Counted from the stretch's first letter, positions 1-8,469 are shown. The stretch: 64,000 nucleotides of DNA from Bacteroidales bacterium (GCA_029210565.1 JARGFQ010000003.1:124001-188000), one strand, 5' to 3'. Notes: generated by a model from the sequence alone, not told the origin. Translations and numbers: made by a program.

Positions 1-765
1 CTTGACGAATTTATCGAGCGACGTCGGTATGTCAAGCTCGGCCTTTGGGTCGGTAATCCTCTCGTCCAGGAAGTTGCTGAATTCCATGTTAAGGTACTTG
101 TAAACCGAGGGTTTGAACCCGAACAGGTTCATTGACACTATCTCGTCGCCAGTGTACTGCCTGATGTTTCCCTCCGCATCCGGAGCAAAGACGCCGTCAG
201 TCCTCTTCTCTATACCCCGTGTCTCCACCATATGCTGAAGGAAGCCTTCTTCGCTTACCTTGCATATGCCCCTGTTGACATGACCGTGCTCAGAAAGGGT
301 GTTGCCCAGCCGGTAGCCCACTATGCAGAAATTGGTGTCGTCCTTGTCCTCTGTCAGGAATTTGTAAAGCACCCTGAAGGCATCATAACCGTAATAGTCA
401 TCGGCATTGATAACTCCAAAAGGTTCATGTATCTTCGGTTCAGTGACCAGGATGGCGTGGCTGGTGCCCCAGGGCTTCTGACGCCCCTCTGGAACGCTGT
501 AGCCTGCAGGTAGATTGCCCAGCTCCTGAAAGACATAATCTATCTCGATCACATCCTTGAGCCTCTGTACAAATGTCTCCTGGAATTGCTCCTCAATATC
601 GCGGCGAATCACGAAGACAACCTTGCCGAAACCGGCCCTTTTGGCGTCGTAAACTGAATAATCAATGATCGTTTCACCCGAGGGACCGACCTGGTCAAGC
701 TGCTTGTTGCCGCCGTATCTGCTGCCCATACCGGCAGCCAGTACCAATAACGTAGGTTTCATCAT
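1..765 (-). CDS. Sugar-phosphate nucleotidyltransferase, 3' end beyond the window
   Basis: The reverse strand encodes 255 codons that run off the left edge, starting with MMKPTLLVLAAGMGSRYGG. The N-terminal LAAGMGSRYGGNKQLDQVG is the nucleotide-binding loop of NTP-transferase (GT-A fold) enzymes, with the consensus GxGxRxxxxTxxxPK relaxed as in a Bacteroidota-specific branch. A later VINADDYYGYD supplies the metal-binding acidic motif. Known relatives form NDP-sugars from sugar 1-phosphates, and in Bacteroidota they are often linked to a phosphotransferase-type sugar kinase. Such a kinase does occur here, at 17914-19014, but it is not adjacent. Two consecutive ATG codons (765 and 762) could start translation. 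The substrate is not known. Confidence 0.85.
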   Translation of the reverse strand, partial: MMKPTLLVLAAGMGSRYGGNKQLDQVGPSGETIIDYSVYDAKRAGFGKVVFVIRRDIEEQFQETFVQRLKDVIEIDYVFQELGNLPAGYSVPEGRQKPWGTSHAILVTEPKIHEPFGVINADDYYGYDAFRVLYKFLTEDKDDTNFCIVGYRLGNTLSEHGHVNRGICKVSEEGFLQHMVETRGIEKRTDGVFAPDAEGNIRQYTGDEIVSMNLFGFKPSVYKYLNMEFSNFLDERITDPKAELDIPTSLDKFVK

Positions 766-921
766 ATTAATTTTTTAATTCATAAGGAATGATGCAACAC
801 CCATGTTATAAATTCCATTACTGTTATGTTTTGTGAAAGATGGGTGTTTCAGTTTTTTAATCTTTTAGGTCACACAATATTATCTAAATAATATGTACTT
901 TCAAAGCCTTGATCTGAAGAT

Positions 922-1674
922 TTGTCTTTTCTGGTAGAAATATGCGTCGACTCCGTTGAGTCAGCAATTGTTGCCGAAGCTGCCGGGGCAGGCAGAATAG
1001 AGCTTTGCTCAGCCCTTGCCGAAGGAGGTGTCACTCCCGGTGCCGGACTGATTGAAGCTGTCCGTAGCAACACCTCAATCAGGATGCATGTGCTGATTAG
1101 GCCCAGGGGCGGCGATTTTCTCTACAGCGACAGAGATTTAGGTGTCATGCGGCGCGATATCGACACTGCCGGAGAGAAGGGTGCAGAGGGCATCGTGATC
1201 GGCATCCTGATGCGCGACGGTACTGTGGATGTGGAGCGCACTGCACTCCTGGTCAATTATGCTGCCCCTATGAGCGTCACTTTTCACAGGGCCTTTGACA
1301 TGTGCCGTGACCCGTTTACAGCACTGGAAGATATTATCTCGACGGGCGCTGACAGGATACTTACCTCCGGACAGGTAAAAACAGCCATAGAGGGAAGCCA
1401 GCTGATAAGAAAACTGCGCGAAGCCTCACACGGCAGGATCATGATTATGCCCGGGGGAGGAATCGACGAATACAACATAGCATTACTGGCAACCACTACC
1501 GGAGTATCGGAATACCACTTGTCGGGCCGGCGCCAGAGAGAAAGCCTGATGACCTTCCGGAGAAAAGGAATCTTCATGGGCGACCCCCGCCTGCAGTCAG
1601 AGTATATCATCAAAACAGCCGATGAAGAGAGGATCAGGACAGTAATTATGATTCTCAGGGGTGTTGTTTTTTAA
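922..1674 (+). CDS. cutC: CutC family protein, TTG start
   Basis: This is a 250-residue TIM-barrel protein of the CutC family, historically called a copper homeostasis protein although its biochemical role is unsettled. Family hallmarks are EICVDSVES near residues 6-14, GAGRIELCSALAEGGVTPG, LIRPRGGDF, TFHRAFD, ILTSGQ and PGGGI. Length matches the family. An in-frame TGA at 910-912 rules out a more upstream start, and the only start placing EICVDS at its usual distance is TTG at 922. The upstream ATG at 893 is in another frame and ends after 14 codons. It is transcribed away from the nucleotidyltransferase, with about 155 bp between them. Confidence 0.9.
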   Translation: MSFLVEICVDSVESAIVAEAAGAGRIELCSALAEGGVTPGAGLIEAVRSNTSIRMHVLIRPRGGDFLYSDRDLGVMRRDIDTAGEKGAEGIVIGILMRDGTVDVERTALLVNYAAPMSVTFHRAFDMCRDPFTALEDIISTGADRILTSGQVKTAIEGSQLIRKLREASHGRIMIMPGGGIDEYNIALLATTTGVSEYHLSGRRQRESLMTFRRKGIFMGDPRLQSEYIIKTADEERIRTVIMILRGVVF

Positions 1675-1773
1675 TTAAAGATATTATTTTTGATGCCTGT
1701 CACCTCGCTCCGGCGATTAACCAGGAATTGTAAATATTTATTGATCAACTAGTTAAATTAATATTTTATAATT

Positions 1774-3489
1774 ATGAAAAGGATCACCGCTATGATGATG
1801 AGCCTGTTTATGCTTCTGATGCTGACATCGGAGAATGGCAGGGCCTGTACCAATTTTCTTATTACAAAAGGAGCCTCAAAGGATGGATCTACTATGATCA
1901 CCTACTCCGCTGACTCCCACGTTCTCTATGGAGAGCTCTACTTCTGGCCGGCCATGAAGTACAAGCCCGGCACCATGGTTGATGTATACGAGTGGGATAC
2001 GGGCAAATTCCTGGGCACCATAGAGCAGGCTCCTGAAACCTGGTCTGTTGTGGGCAACATCAACCAGCACCAGGTTGCCATAGGTGAGACAACTTACGGC
2101 GGCCGCAGTGAGCTTCACAATCCTGACGGCATTATCGACTACGGAAGTCTTATATACCTGGCTCTCCAGCGCTCGAAAAGCGCCCGTGAAGCAATCCGCA
2201 ACATGGTTTTGCTCACTGAGAAATACGGCTACTGCAGCTCCGGAGAATCATTTTCGATCTCCGATCCGAATGAGGTATGGATTATGGACCTGATAGGCAA
2301 GGGCCCCGGCAAAAAGGGTATGGCCTTTGTTGCACGCCTGATTCCTGACGGATACATCTCTGGCCACGCCAACCAGGCAAGGATAACCACCTTCCCGCTG
2401 GCAAACGGCACCACATCCATTACTGTCGGTGATATTGACAAGATATCAGACCCGGCTGTTGAGACCGTCTATGCAGGTGACATGATTGACCTGGCTCGCG
2501 AATTTGGATGGTATAGTGGCACCGATGCCAACTTCAGCTTCAGCGACGTATTTGCACCGGTAGATTTCAGTGGAGCCCGCTTCTGCGAGGCCAGGGTATG
2601 GGCTGCCTTCAACAGGGTCAACGGCTCGATGGGCGAATATGTCGATTATGCCATGGGGCACGACCTCAGCCGCCGGATGCCGCTATGGATCAAGCCTGAC
2701 AGGAAGCTCAGCGTTGAGGATGTGATGGGGCTCATGCGCGATTATTACCAGAATACGCCCATGGATATGACCAAAGATGTCGGCGCAGGACCATACCTCA
2801 GCACAGTCAGATGGAGACCGATGACATGGAGCGTTGACGGAAAAAACTACCTCCACGAGAGAGCTACCTCAACCCAGCAGACAGGATTCTCGTTCGTCGC
2901 CCAGTCGCGCAGCTGGCTGCCAGACCCTGTGGGCGGCATCATCTGGTTCGGCGTTGACGACACCTACTATACTGTCTACACCCCGATGTACTGCGGAATG
3001 ACCGAGATCCCTCACTCATATGCGGTGGGTAACGGCAACATCATGAACTACAGCGACGATGCAGCATTCTGGGTCTTCAACGAAGTCACCAACTTCGTAT
3101 ACAGTCGCGCCAGCGTCATGACACCCGACCTGCAGGCAAAACAGAAGGAGCTGGAACAGAAATATATCACTGAAACAGCTGAGATCGACAGGCAGGCTGC
3201 AGAGCTGTTCAAAAGCACCTCAAGATCAGCGGCAAAAAAGGGAACTGAACTGATAACAAAATACTCGGTCGATGCGGGAAATAATACGGTGAAAGAGTGG
3301 AGAGAGCTCTATAAGCACCTGTTCACCAAATATATGGATGGCAATATTAAGACCCGCAGAGCCCTCCCGGAAGGCTATAAGTATATAACACCTGAGCTAA
3401 AACAGCCTGGTTATCCCCAGGAGTGGTACATGAGAATAGTCCTCGACGCGGGAGAGAAGCTCAGGATGCCGGACGGTGGCGGTCACTGA
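1774..3489 (+). CDS. Secreted C69 family dipeptidase
   Basis: The 571-residue protein belongs to peptidase family C69 (PepD/dipeptidase A type). A hydrophobic signal segment (residues 1-24) is followed directly by CTNF, and Cys25 would be the N-terminal nucleophile exposed by cleavage, as in Ntn hydrolases. Further family features are the VVGNINQHQVAIGETTYGG block, the SGESFSISDPNEVWIMDL block and SGHANQARITTFP. The C-terminal 80 residues are helical and charged. The signal peptide suggests a periplasmic or surface location, where it would degrade dipeptides. It stands alone between cutC and rplS. It fits the peptide-use theme of the window (PepD, POT porter, C25 protease). Confidence 0.9.
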   Translation: MKRITAMMMSLFMLLMLTSENGRACTNFLITKGASKDGSTMITYSADSHVLYGELYFWPAMKYKPGTMVDVYEWDTGKFLGTIEQAPETWSVVGNINQHQVAIGETTYGGRSELHNPDGIIDYGSLIYLALQRSKSAREAIRNMVLLTEKYGYCSSGESFSISDPNEVWIMDLIGKGPGKKGMAFVARLIPDGYISGHANQARITTFPLANGTTSITVGDIDKISDPAVETVYAGDMIDLAREFGWYSGTDANFSFSDVFAPVDFSGARFCEARVWAAFNRVNGSMGEYVDYAMGHDLSRRMPLWIKPDRKLSVEDVMGLMRDYYQNTPMDMTKDVGAGPYLSTVRWRPMTWSVDGKNYLHERATSTQQTGFSFVAQSRSWLPDPVGGIIWFGVDDTYYTVYTPMYCGMTEIPHSYAVGNGNIMNYSDDAAFWVFNEVTNFVYSRASVMTPDLQAKQKELEQKYITETAEIDRQAAELFKSTSRSAAKKGTELITKYSVDAGNNTVKEWRELYKHLFTKYMDGNIKTRRALPEGYKYITPELKQPGYPQEWYMRIVLDAGEKLRMPDGGGH

Positions 3490-3510
3490 TCTGTTTTGTT
3501 CGCAATTTTA

Positions 3511-3544
3511 TTTTGCAGATAATAAAATTTATTTTGTACCTTTG
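3511..3544 (+). promoter_or_regulatory. Bacteroidota-type promoter of rplS
   Basis: TTTTG at 3511-3515 lies 21 nt upstream of TACCTTTG at 3537-3544, an exact match to the Bacteroidota -7 consensus TAnnTTTG with the usual -33 TTTG. The start of rplS lies 43 nt downstream, leaving a short AT-rich leader. The match is by sequence pattern only. Confidence 0.7.
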
Positions 3545-3587
3545 CGACCTGTTTTAAAAGAGTAGAGATCATAAATTTATTTTCGCA

Positions 3588-3938
3588 ATGGACTTAATGA
3601 AAGTAGTTGAGAAGGAATACGCCAGCAGCAATGAGTTTCCCAAATTCAAGGCCGGAGACACTGTTACGGTGCACTATAAGATAAAGGAAGGCAACAAGGA
3701 GAGAGTACAGCAGTACCGCGGAGTGGTCATTCAGAGATCAGGAGGAGCTGGACTGACGGCTACCTTCACAGTGCGCAAGATGTCGGGCAACATAGGCGTT
3801 GAGAGGATCTTCCCGGTAGCCTCACCCTTCATTGACAAGATAGAAGTGAACAAATACGGCAAGGTGCGCAGGGCACGCATCTTCTACCTCAGAAATCTCA
3901 CCGGCAAGAAGGCCCGCATAAAGGAAAAAATCTTCTAG
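3588..3938 (+). CDS. rplS: 50S ribosomal protein L19
   Basis: The 116-residue protein is bL19, which sits at the 30S-50S interface of the ribosome. Diagnostic stretches are [22 protein letters not shown], the [23 protein letters not shown] core, GVERIFP and [10 protein letters not shown] near the C terminus. Length is typical (about 115). It is a single-gene unit here with its own promoter upstream and a strong terminator just after the stop. It is therefore not in the rpsP-rimM-trmD-rplS arrangement known from many other bacteria. Confidence 0.98.
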   Translation: MDLMKVVEKEYASSNEFPKFKAGDTVTVHYKIKEGNKERVQQYRGVVIQRSGGAGLTATFTVRKMSGNIGVERIFPVASPFIDKIEVNKYGKVRRARIFYLRNLTGKKARIKEKIF

Positions 3939-3957
3939 CCGTCAAACTTGCACACGG

Positions 3958-3991
3958 GAGGGTGTCTCATCAGAGTCACCCTCTTTTTTTT
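3958..3991 (+). terminator. Intrinsic terminator after rplS
   Basis: A perfect 7-bp stem (GAGGGTG at 3958-3964 and CACCCTC at 3977-3983) with a 12-nt loop is followed by eight T residues (3984-3991). It lies between convergent rplS and the AsmA-like gene, whose stop codon is at 3995. Confidence 0.85.
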
Positions 3992-3994
3992 GTA

Positions 3995-6808
3995 TCACTG
4001 TTTCAGAAGCTCGTCAGCCTTCGCCCGGGCCTCGGCAAGGATCTGGACTGCCCTTTTGTCTGCCTCCGTTACGAGCTGTGTGGCACGTTTGTCTGCCTCC
4101 CTGTTCAGCGCCTCTGCTGCCTTCCTGGCAGCCATAAGGGCGATGGGACCCTTTGACTCCGCCTCACTGATCAGCTTTTCACCCTGGAGGTCAGCCTCTG
4201 AGCGTATGACCTTCGCCGACTTCTCCGCTTCATCACGGAGCATCTGTGCCTTCTCCTCAGCCTCTGCAAGTATCTTTTCAGCCTGCTGTCCCGCAGCCTC
4301 AGCAACCCGTTCCGTCACCTCCGCCCTCACGGTGTCAGTCACCGCAGTCACCATGCTGCTGCCGGCCCCGCCTGCAAAAACAGGCCTGATAACCGGGGCA
4401 GTCAGGGTGCCGCTGACGTTCAGGTTTACCTTTATTATCTCAGGCGGGGTAAGTGCAAGTCCGAATGCCGCAGCCTGAGTAGAGAGAGCTCCCATGAGAG
4501 CCTCGGCTGATCCTCCCAGCTCCGAACGGGGGATCTCCGTTTTGATGAGGTAATTGATAGTATGATCCAGCCCCTGGTCCCCCGAAATGTTGAGCCTGAT
4601 ATTGCCGAGCCTTGTATCAAAGGGCTTGATAAAGACCCTTCCGTCGTTTATAATGAAGGTTGCCTTCAGGTCCTTCATCACATTGGTGTAGGCCTGATCC
4701 ATCTTAAGCACGCTTTTCATCATGTCAAAGCTCTTTGAATCAAGTATCTGTACCGACTCCGAGCTCATCTCCCCGAAACCTGACATAGTGTTCATTAGGG
4801 GCATCATACCGCTGCCGAGCATGCTGCTGAAGTCCATTCTGACCGATACGTTTCCGCCCAGTCCAGATGCTGCCGGCATAAACCTGCGGACGGTATTGAA
4901 GGTATTGAATGCCTCCCTGATATTCACTGCGCCGATGAGCATCTGAGCATCAACCAATGGCTTAAGTGTGTCACGTGTATCATAGGCTGCATTCACAAGC
5001 AGAGAGCCGCCCATGGCATTCATACCTGTCTCGCTGACCGTGACCACACCGTCACGGACAATAATGCTGCCCTTCACGTCGCCTGCGGAGAGAAGACCAT
5101 AGTTTAGCTTGCCTGCCCTTGCATTAAAGGTAAGATCCAGGTTATCGGGAATCCTTATCACCTCCATGGCAACGGTATCAGTATCAACCGTATCGGAGGG
5201 CATATAGTCCATTATCTCATTCAGGTCGATGAACTCCGAGTTCAGGGCCAGGTTGCCCTTTAACGTTCCGTCAGAAAAGAGGTAAGGAATATAGTTCTCC
5301 AGCATGCCGGACAGTGTGACGTCACTCTTATCCCCAATTGTGGCATTCATGCCGGTGAGCTCGGCCCGTGCGGGACTAAAGATGAGTGAGGCATCGCCTA
5401 TTCGAATGTCAGGCAGGTCAGCCATTGCAGCGGCCAGGCCGGATATCCGGAGGTGACCGTCCGCCCTGAACCTGTCATACTCCTTGTTCTCAATCATTGA
5501 CAGACGTCCTGCGATCTCCAGTGAGACATCAAGCAGGCCGTTGAGGTCCAGGCTGTCAAAAGTAATGGCCTGCTGCAGCTTTGCAAGGTCTATCTTTCCC
5601 TTTGCGGTTGCTGCCACCTCAGGATCACTGACCGGCGTGGCAAGAGCCAGCGTAAGGTCAAAAGGATTCCCTGCCAGCTCGAAGTGAAAGCGGTTGATCT
5701 CAACAGTGGTGTTATCCATATCCTTCCCGCCAGTCAGAACCTTTCCGTTAATGCTGATGGCGGAAATCTTTTCGGGCAGGCCGGGATAACTGATAACTCC
5801 GTCATTGACCTGCAGCCCGACCGAGATGTCAGGCAGAGTAGTGTCGGCGGAGCTGTAAACGCCCCTGGCGGCCCCTTCCAGAGCCACCGTACCTGATGCC
5901 CTGAGATTCTCGTACCCTTTCATGTAAAAAGCAGGCACAAGAGAGAGCAACGACTTGAAAGATGTTTCAGGGGTGCTGAAGACCAGGTCAAGCTCAATGT
6001 CATCACCTGGCATTGCAGCCATTCCCTCGAGCTTAAGAACCAGGTCATTGATCTTCAGCAGGTTATCCTCAAGGGTAAATTTCATGGAATCGAGCAGGGC
6101 GTCAACTGCCGCCCTGAACTCCACCCTGGCATCTGTGAGGTAAGAGAGACTCTCCATTTCGAAATCAACTTCCGTGGCGGAGAGATCCATGTCGAGCACT
6201 GTACGTGAGCCGCTCATCTTTCCTGACAGGTTTAAATCCAGCTCCTCAACGGTGGCTGCCATCCCCGACTCATGGTCAGTATAATACAACCTGCCATTCC
6301 GTATACTGAACCTGTTCAGGGCGACCTTCAACGAGTTCGCTTCTGCCTGCTCTGTTATCTCCGGAGTATCTGAAGCATCTGTTTCGCCCTCACCCGCACT
6401 TTCCTTCATTATGTCCCAGTTGGCCATCCCGTTCTCAAGAACAATGGCGTTTACCATCGGCCGTTCAACAGTGACTGACCTGATCTCATATCCCTTGTCC
6501 CCAAAGAGACTCATGAGGTTGAATACCAGCCCGAACGATTCAACAGATGCCAGGGTGTCATCGCTGAATTCATCTATGCCTGTTACAAGCAGGTCATCGA
6601 GGGTGAATGCAGCATTGGGAAATGACCTGATCAGACTGAGTTTATAGTTTGAGAACGATACTCTGGCATCTACCATGCCATTGATCCCGGTTTCGACCCG
6701 TTCCCTTATCTTATCCCTGATGGCCAGCGGAATTATTATAGCCGCTGCAACTGTCAGCACAAGAAGTGATGCAACTGTCAGCAGGAAAATTTTAATGCTC
6801 TTTCTCAT
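3995..6808 (-). CDS. AsmA-like protein with an 11-residue-repeat coiled-coil tail
   Basis: The start used is the ATG at 6808 (MRKSIKIFLL), giving 937 residues. An upstream ATG in frame at 6838 would add ten residues ahead of the membrane segment. One N-terminal membrane helix (about residues 5-27) is followed by a long beta-rich periplasmic region with AsmA-family features, such as NYKLSLIRSFPNAAFTLDDL and a C-terminal AsmA block around LNISGDQGLDHTINYLIKTEIP. AsmA/TamB-type proteins are proposed to help lipid or protein delivery to the outer membrane. The last 93 residues are different. They form eight consecutive 11-residue units of the pattern hydrophobic-hydrophobic-x-x-E-A-E/D-x-x-A-x, predicting a long right-handed or straight coiled coil. 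The family assignment is good. The role of the tail is unknown. Confidence 0.85.
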   Translation of the reverse strand: MRKSIKIFLLTVASLLVLTVAAAIIIPLAIRDKIRERVETGINGMVDARVSFSNYKLSLIRSFPNAAFTLDDLLVTGIDEFSDDTLASVESFGLVFNLMSLFGDKGYEIRSVTVERPMVNAIVLENGMANWDIMKESAGEGETDASDTPEITEQAEANSLKVALNRFSIRNGRLYYTDHESGMAATVEELDLNLSGKMSGSRTVLDMDLSATEVDFEMESLSYLTDARVEFRAAVDALLDSMKFTLEDNLLKINDLVLKLEGMAAMPGDDIELDLVFSTPETSFKSLLSLVPAFYMKGYENLRASGTVALEGAARGVYSSADTTLPDISVGLQVNDGVISYPGLPEKISAISINGKVLTGGKDMDNTTVEINRFHFELAGNPFDLTLALATPVSDPEVAATAKGKIDLAKLQQAITFDSLDLNGLLDVSLEIAGRLSMIENKEYDRFRADGHLRISGLAAAMADLPDIRIGDASLIFSPARAELTGMNATIGDKSDVTLSGMLENYIPYLFSDGTLKGNLALNSEFIDLNEIMDYMPSDTVDTDTVAMEVIRIPDNLDLTFNARAGKLNYGLLSAGDVKGSIIVRDGVVTVSETGMNAMGGSLLVNAAYDTRDTLKPLVDAQMLIGAVNIREAFNTFNTVRRFMPAASGLGGNVSVRMDFSSMLGSGMMPLMNTMSGFGEMSSESVQILDSKSFDMMKSVLKMDQAYTNVMKDLKATFIINDGRVFIKPFDTRLGNIRLNISGDQGLDHTINYLIKTEIPRSELGGSAEALMGALSTQAAAFGLALTPPEIIKVNLNVSGTLTAPVIRPVFAGGAGSSMVTAVTDTVRAEVTERVAEAAGQQAEKILAEAEEKAQMLRDEAEKSAKVIRSEADLQGEKLISEAESKGPIALMAARKAAEALNREADKRATQLVTEADKRAVQILAEARAKADELLKQ

Positions 6809-6993
6809 AATATCCGATTTGATCAGGCAGCTCTGCAAGTACAGAATGAGCCTGTGGTATTCATGTAAAATTACGATATAATAACTGAAATGTTGCCAGC
6901 CATCAAATCCTGAGCAGGAAGAGCTGTCTGAATATTATAAGTGAGACTAAGAATAACCTGCAAAGATTATTCCGTGAAAAATGAAAATTATTT

Positions 6994-7001
6994 TATCTTT
7001 G
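6994..7001 (+). promoter_or_regulatory. -7 element upstream of tRNA-Arg
   Basis: TATCTTTG is an exact TAnnTTTG match ending 11 nt before the tRNA 5' end. No clear TTTG -33 element is seen at the expected distance. Confidence 0.45.
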
Positions 7002-7012
7002 CACCCTCAAAC

Positions 7013-7086
7013 GGTCCCGTAGCTTAACTGAATAGAGCATCTGACTACGGATCAGAAGGTTGTGGGTTTGAATCCCGCCGGGATCA
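7013..7086 (+). tRNA. tRNA-Arg (anticodon ACG)
   Basis: A 74-nt cloverleaf can be drawn by hand. The acceptor stem is GGTCCCG (7013-7019) with CGGGATC (7079-7085), including one G-U pair, and the discriminator is A7086. The anticodon stem TCTGA/TCAGA encloses the loop CTACGGA, placing ACG at 7047-7049, which reads CGN arginine codons after A34 deamination. The T arm is GTGGG with loop TTTGAAT. The terminal CCA is not encoded (CACAAG follows). Confidence 0.95.
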
Positions 7087-7095
7087 CAAGAAATC

Positions 7096-7118
7096 ATCCT
7101 GCGCAAGCAGGATTTTTT
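7096..7118 (+). terminator. Terminator after tRNA-Arg
   Basis: A 7-bp perfect stem (ATCCTGC at 7096-7102, GCAGGAT at 7107-7113) closes a GCAA tetraloop and is followed by a run of T to 7118. It begins ten bases after the tRNA. Confidence 0.85.
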
Positions 7119-7170
7119 ATTTGAAGGAGCCTCTGAAGCTTGCTTCAAAGAGGGTCCTGAGAAATAAAAA

Positions 7171-7400
7171 AAGTCCGCCGAAGGCGGATGATTTCTTGTC
7201 CGGAGCCCCCCCTCATGGATCACGCCGACGAAGGAGGCGTAATCCTGACCACCGCAGGTGGATGCTCTTTGTCCGGAGCCCCCCCCTCATGGATCACGCC
7301 GACGCAGGAGGCGTAATCCTGTCCGCCGAAGGCGGATGATTTCTTGTCCGGAGCCCCCTCTCATGAATCACGCCGACGAAGGAGGCGTAATCCCGCCCGT
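7171..7400. repeat. Three tandem palindromic units of about 74 bp
   Basis: Three near-identical copies begin with GTCCGGAGCCCCC at 7198, 7271 and 7346, so the periods are 73 and 75 bp. Each carries CTCATGGATCACGCCGACG and then GGAGGCGTAATCC (the third has GAATCA). Copies are joined by a short inverted repeat, TCCGCC-GAA-GGCGGA, seen at 7174-7188 and at 7322-7336, with a variant (ACCACCGCAGGTGG) between the first two copies. No unique spacers separate the copies, so it is not a CRISPR array. It lies between the tRNA terminator and a leftward hypothetical gene. Confidence 0.85.
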
Positions 7401-7419
7401 CAAGGAAGCTCGCTTCCCA

Positions 7420-7809
7420 CTACCCGTTTATCTCCAGGTCATGCACGTACTTGTTGTTGTCTGCCAGAAAGAGCTCGAGAGTGATGGAGTATGGCCTTCG
7501 GATGACAACGATCTTGCGGCAGGGACTTAACTGTTCATCGTTTTTCACAGTGCAGTAGTAATGTTTGCAGACGCCCTCAAACCTGTCCTCCTTCTCCTCT
7601 ATGAGGTATACACTCAGCACCAGCGGAGTGGTGTTGCCATTCAGGTAGTTGGAGATCGTTATCTCCCTGTCGCTTATATGGATCGACCTCTCAGTACGGT
7701 CAATCTCAAAACCGTCTTTTCTGATGGTGGCCGACCGGCTCATGAAGGTCTGCGAAAAACCATCGAGGCCGATCAACATAACGATCAGAAGCAAAAAATA
7801 CTTTTTCAT
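7420..7809 (-). CDS. Small secreted protein of unknown function
   Basis: Starting at the ATG at 7809 (MKKYFLLLIVMLIG), this encodes 129 residues. An in-frame ATG nine bases upstream is less likely because it precedes the basic n-region. A clear signal peptide ends near GFSQ (about residue 20). The mature part is mostly beta-strand-like, with two Cys residues (FEGVCKHYYC region and SPCRK). I do not recognise a family. The gene faces the tandem repeats at its 3' end and diverges from the 57-codon gene. Confidence 0.6.
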   Translation of the reverse strand: MKKYFLLLIVMLIGLDGFSQTFMSRSATIRKDGFEIDRTERSIHISDREITISNYLNGNTTPLVLSVYLIEEKEDRFEGVCKHYYCTVKNDEQLSPCRKIVVIRRPYSITLELFLADNNKYVHDLEING

Positions 7810-7955
7810 GATCAACACGGTTCAGATTTTGACGATAAATTAACTATGACTATAAAATCCAATCAATATGATTTATACGGACAAAACACATTTTTGTTCG
7901 ATTCAAGAACAGATTAGTATCGTTCGCCCGTGAAGTCCCGGGATTATTTTCAGTG

Positions 7956-7990
7956 TTTTGTAAATCAGGCCCTTTTATGTAGTATCTTTG
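7956..7990 (+). promoter_or_regulatory. Promoter abutting the 57-codon gene
   Basis: TTTTG at 7956-7960 and TATCTTTG at 7983-7990 are separated by 22 nt, matching the Bacteroidota -33/-7 pattern. The first base of the ATG is only five bases after the -7 element, at about the expected transcription start, which would make the message leaderless. Confidence 0.6.
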
Positions 7991-7994
7991 CATC

Positions 7995-8168
7995 ATGCAA
8001 CATGAAATAACTGTTAACGACCGTTTTCCTGAGACAAATGAGGAAAACATTAAGGCTATGGCCAAACGCAGAGAAGAGTACTCTCTTCAGAGGGATATCC
8101 GTGCCAGGGAAGAGAATGAAGCCATAGCGCGAAGGTTTGAGAGAGATAAAGAGAAAGAGAAGGAATAA
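7995..8168 (+). CDS. Small charged protein, 57 residues
   Basis: The open frame begins MQHEITVNDRFPETNEENIK and ends in a Lys/Glu/Arg-rich helix (ARRFERDKEKEKE). The second half is predicted to be a single charged helix, probably coiled coil. There is no signal peptide and no recognised family. A strong promoter pattern immediately upstream supports a real gene. The only nearby alternative ATG (8002) is out of frame and stops after two codons. It could be a small regulatory or scaffold protein, but nothing in the sequence shows which. Confidence 0.55.
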   Translation: MQHEITVNDRFPETNEENIKAMAKRREEYSLQRDIRAREENEAIARRFERDKEKEKE

Positions 8169-8245
8169 CAGAGCCGGGACTATCTTCTCCCCTTAAGCCA
8201 TTTACTAAATCCCGTATCGGGGTCCTGCATCCTTAAATTTTATTG

Positions 8246-8311
8246 ATGATAACACTGTCGATAATCATTTCAGCCGTCGTCGTTTACCTGATCAGGCACT
8301 TCAAAAAGTAA
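8246..8311 (+). CDS. Possible 21-residue membrane peptide
   Basis: A short frame starts with MITLSIIISAVVVYLIR and ends with basic residues (HFKK). It would be one membrane helix followed by a positive tail, a composition seen in some bacterial small membrane proteins. It lies in the otherwise empty 8169-8469 interval. No promoter match or conservation can be checked here, so it is only a candidate. Confidence 0.2.
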   Translation: MITLSIIISAVVVYLIRHFKK

Positions 8312-8469
8312 CTTTCTTCCGGCCCGGATGTAAGGTTATGCTGCTGTTTTAAAATATAATGTCTTCAAAAAGGCGCTGTTAGTCATCAGCATGATGCTGA
8401 AGATCAAATATGACTTGCTTAACAGTGTTTACCGCTCTATATTTATTTTGAATATTTTACAGCGGTCAA

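Noticed and set aside
6993..7223. Reverse-strand open frame over the tRNA gene
   Set aside because: Its residues come from translating the tRNA-Arg and the following repeats on the reverse strand, a common artefact. The tRNA fold explains the sequence.
7171..7400. A CRISPR array
   Set aside because: Copies of about 74 bp are contiguous, with no unique spacers of constant length and no cas genes nearby.
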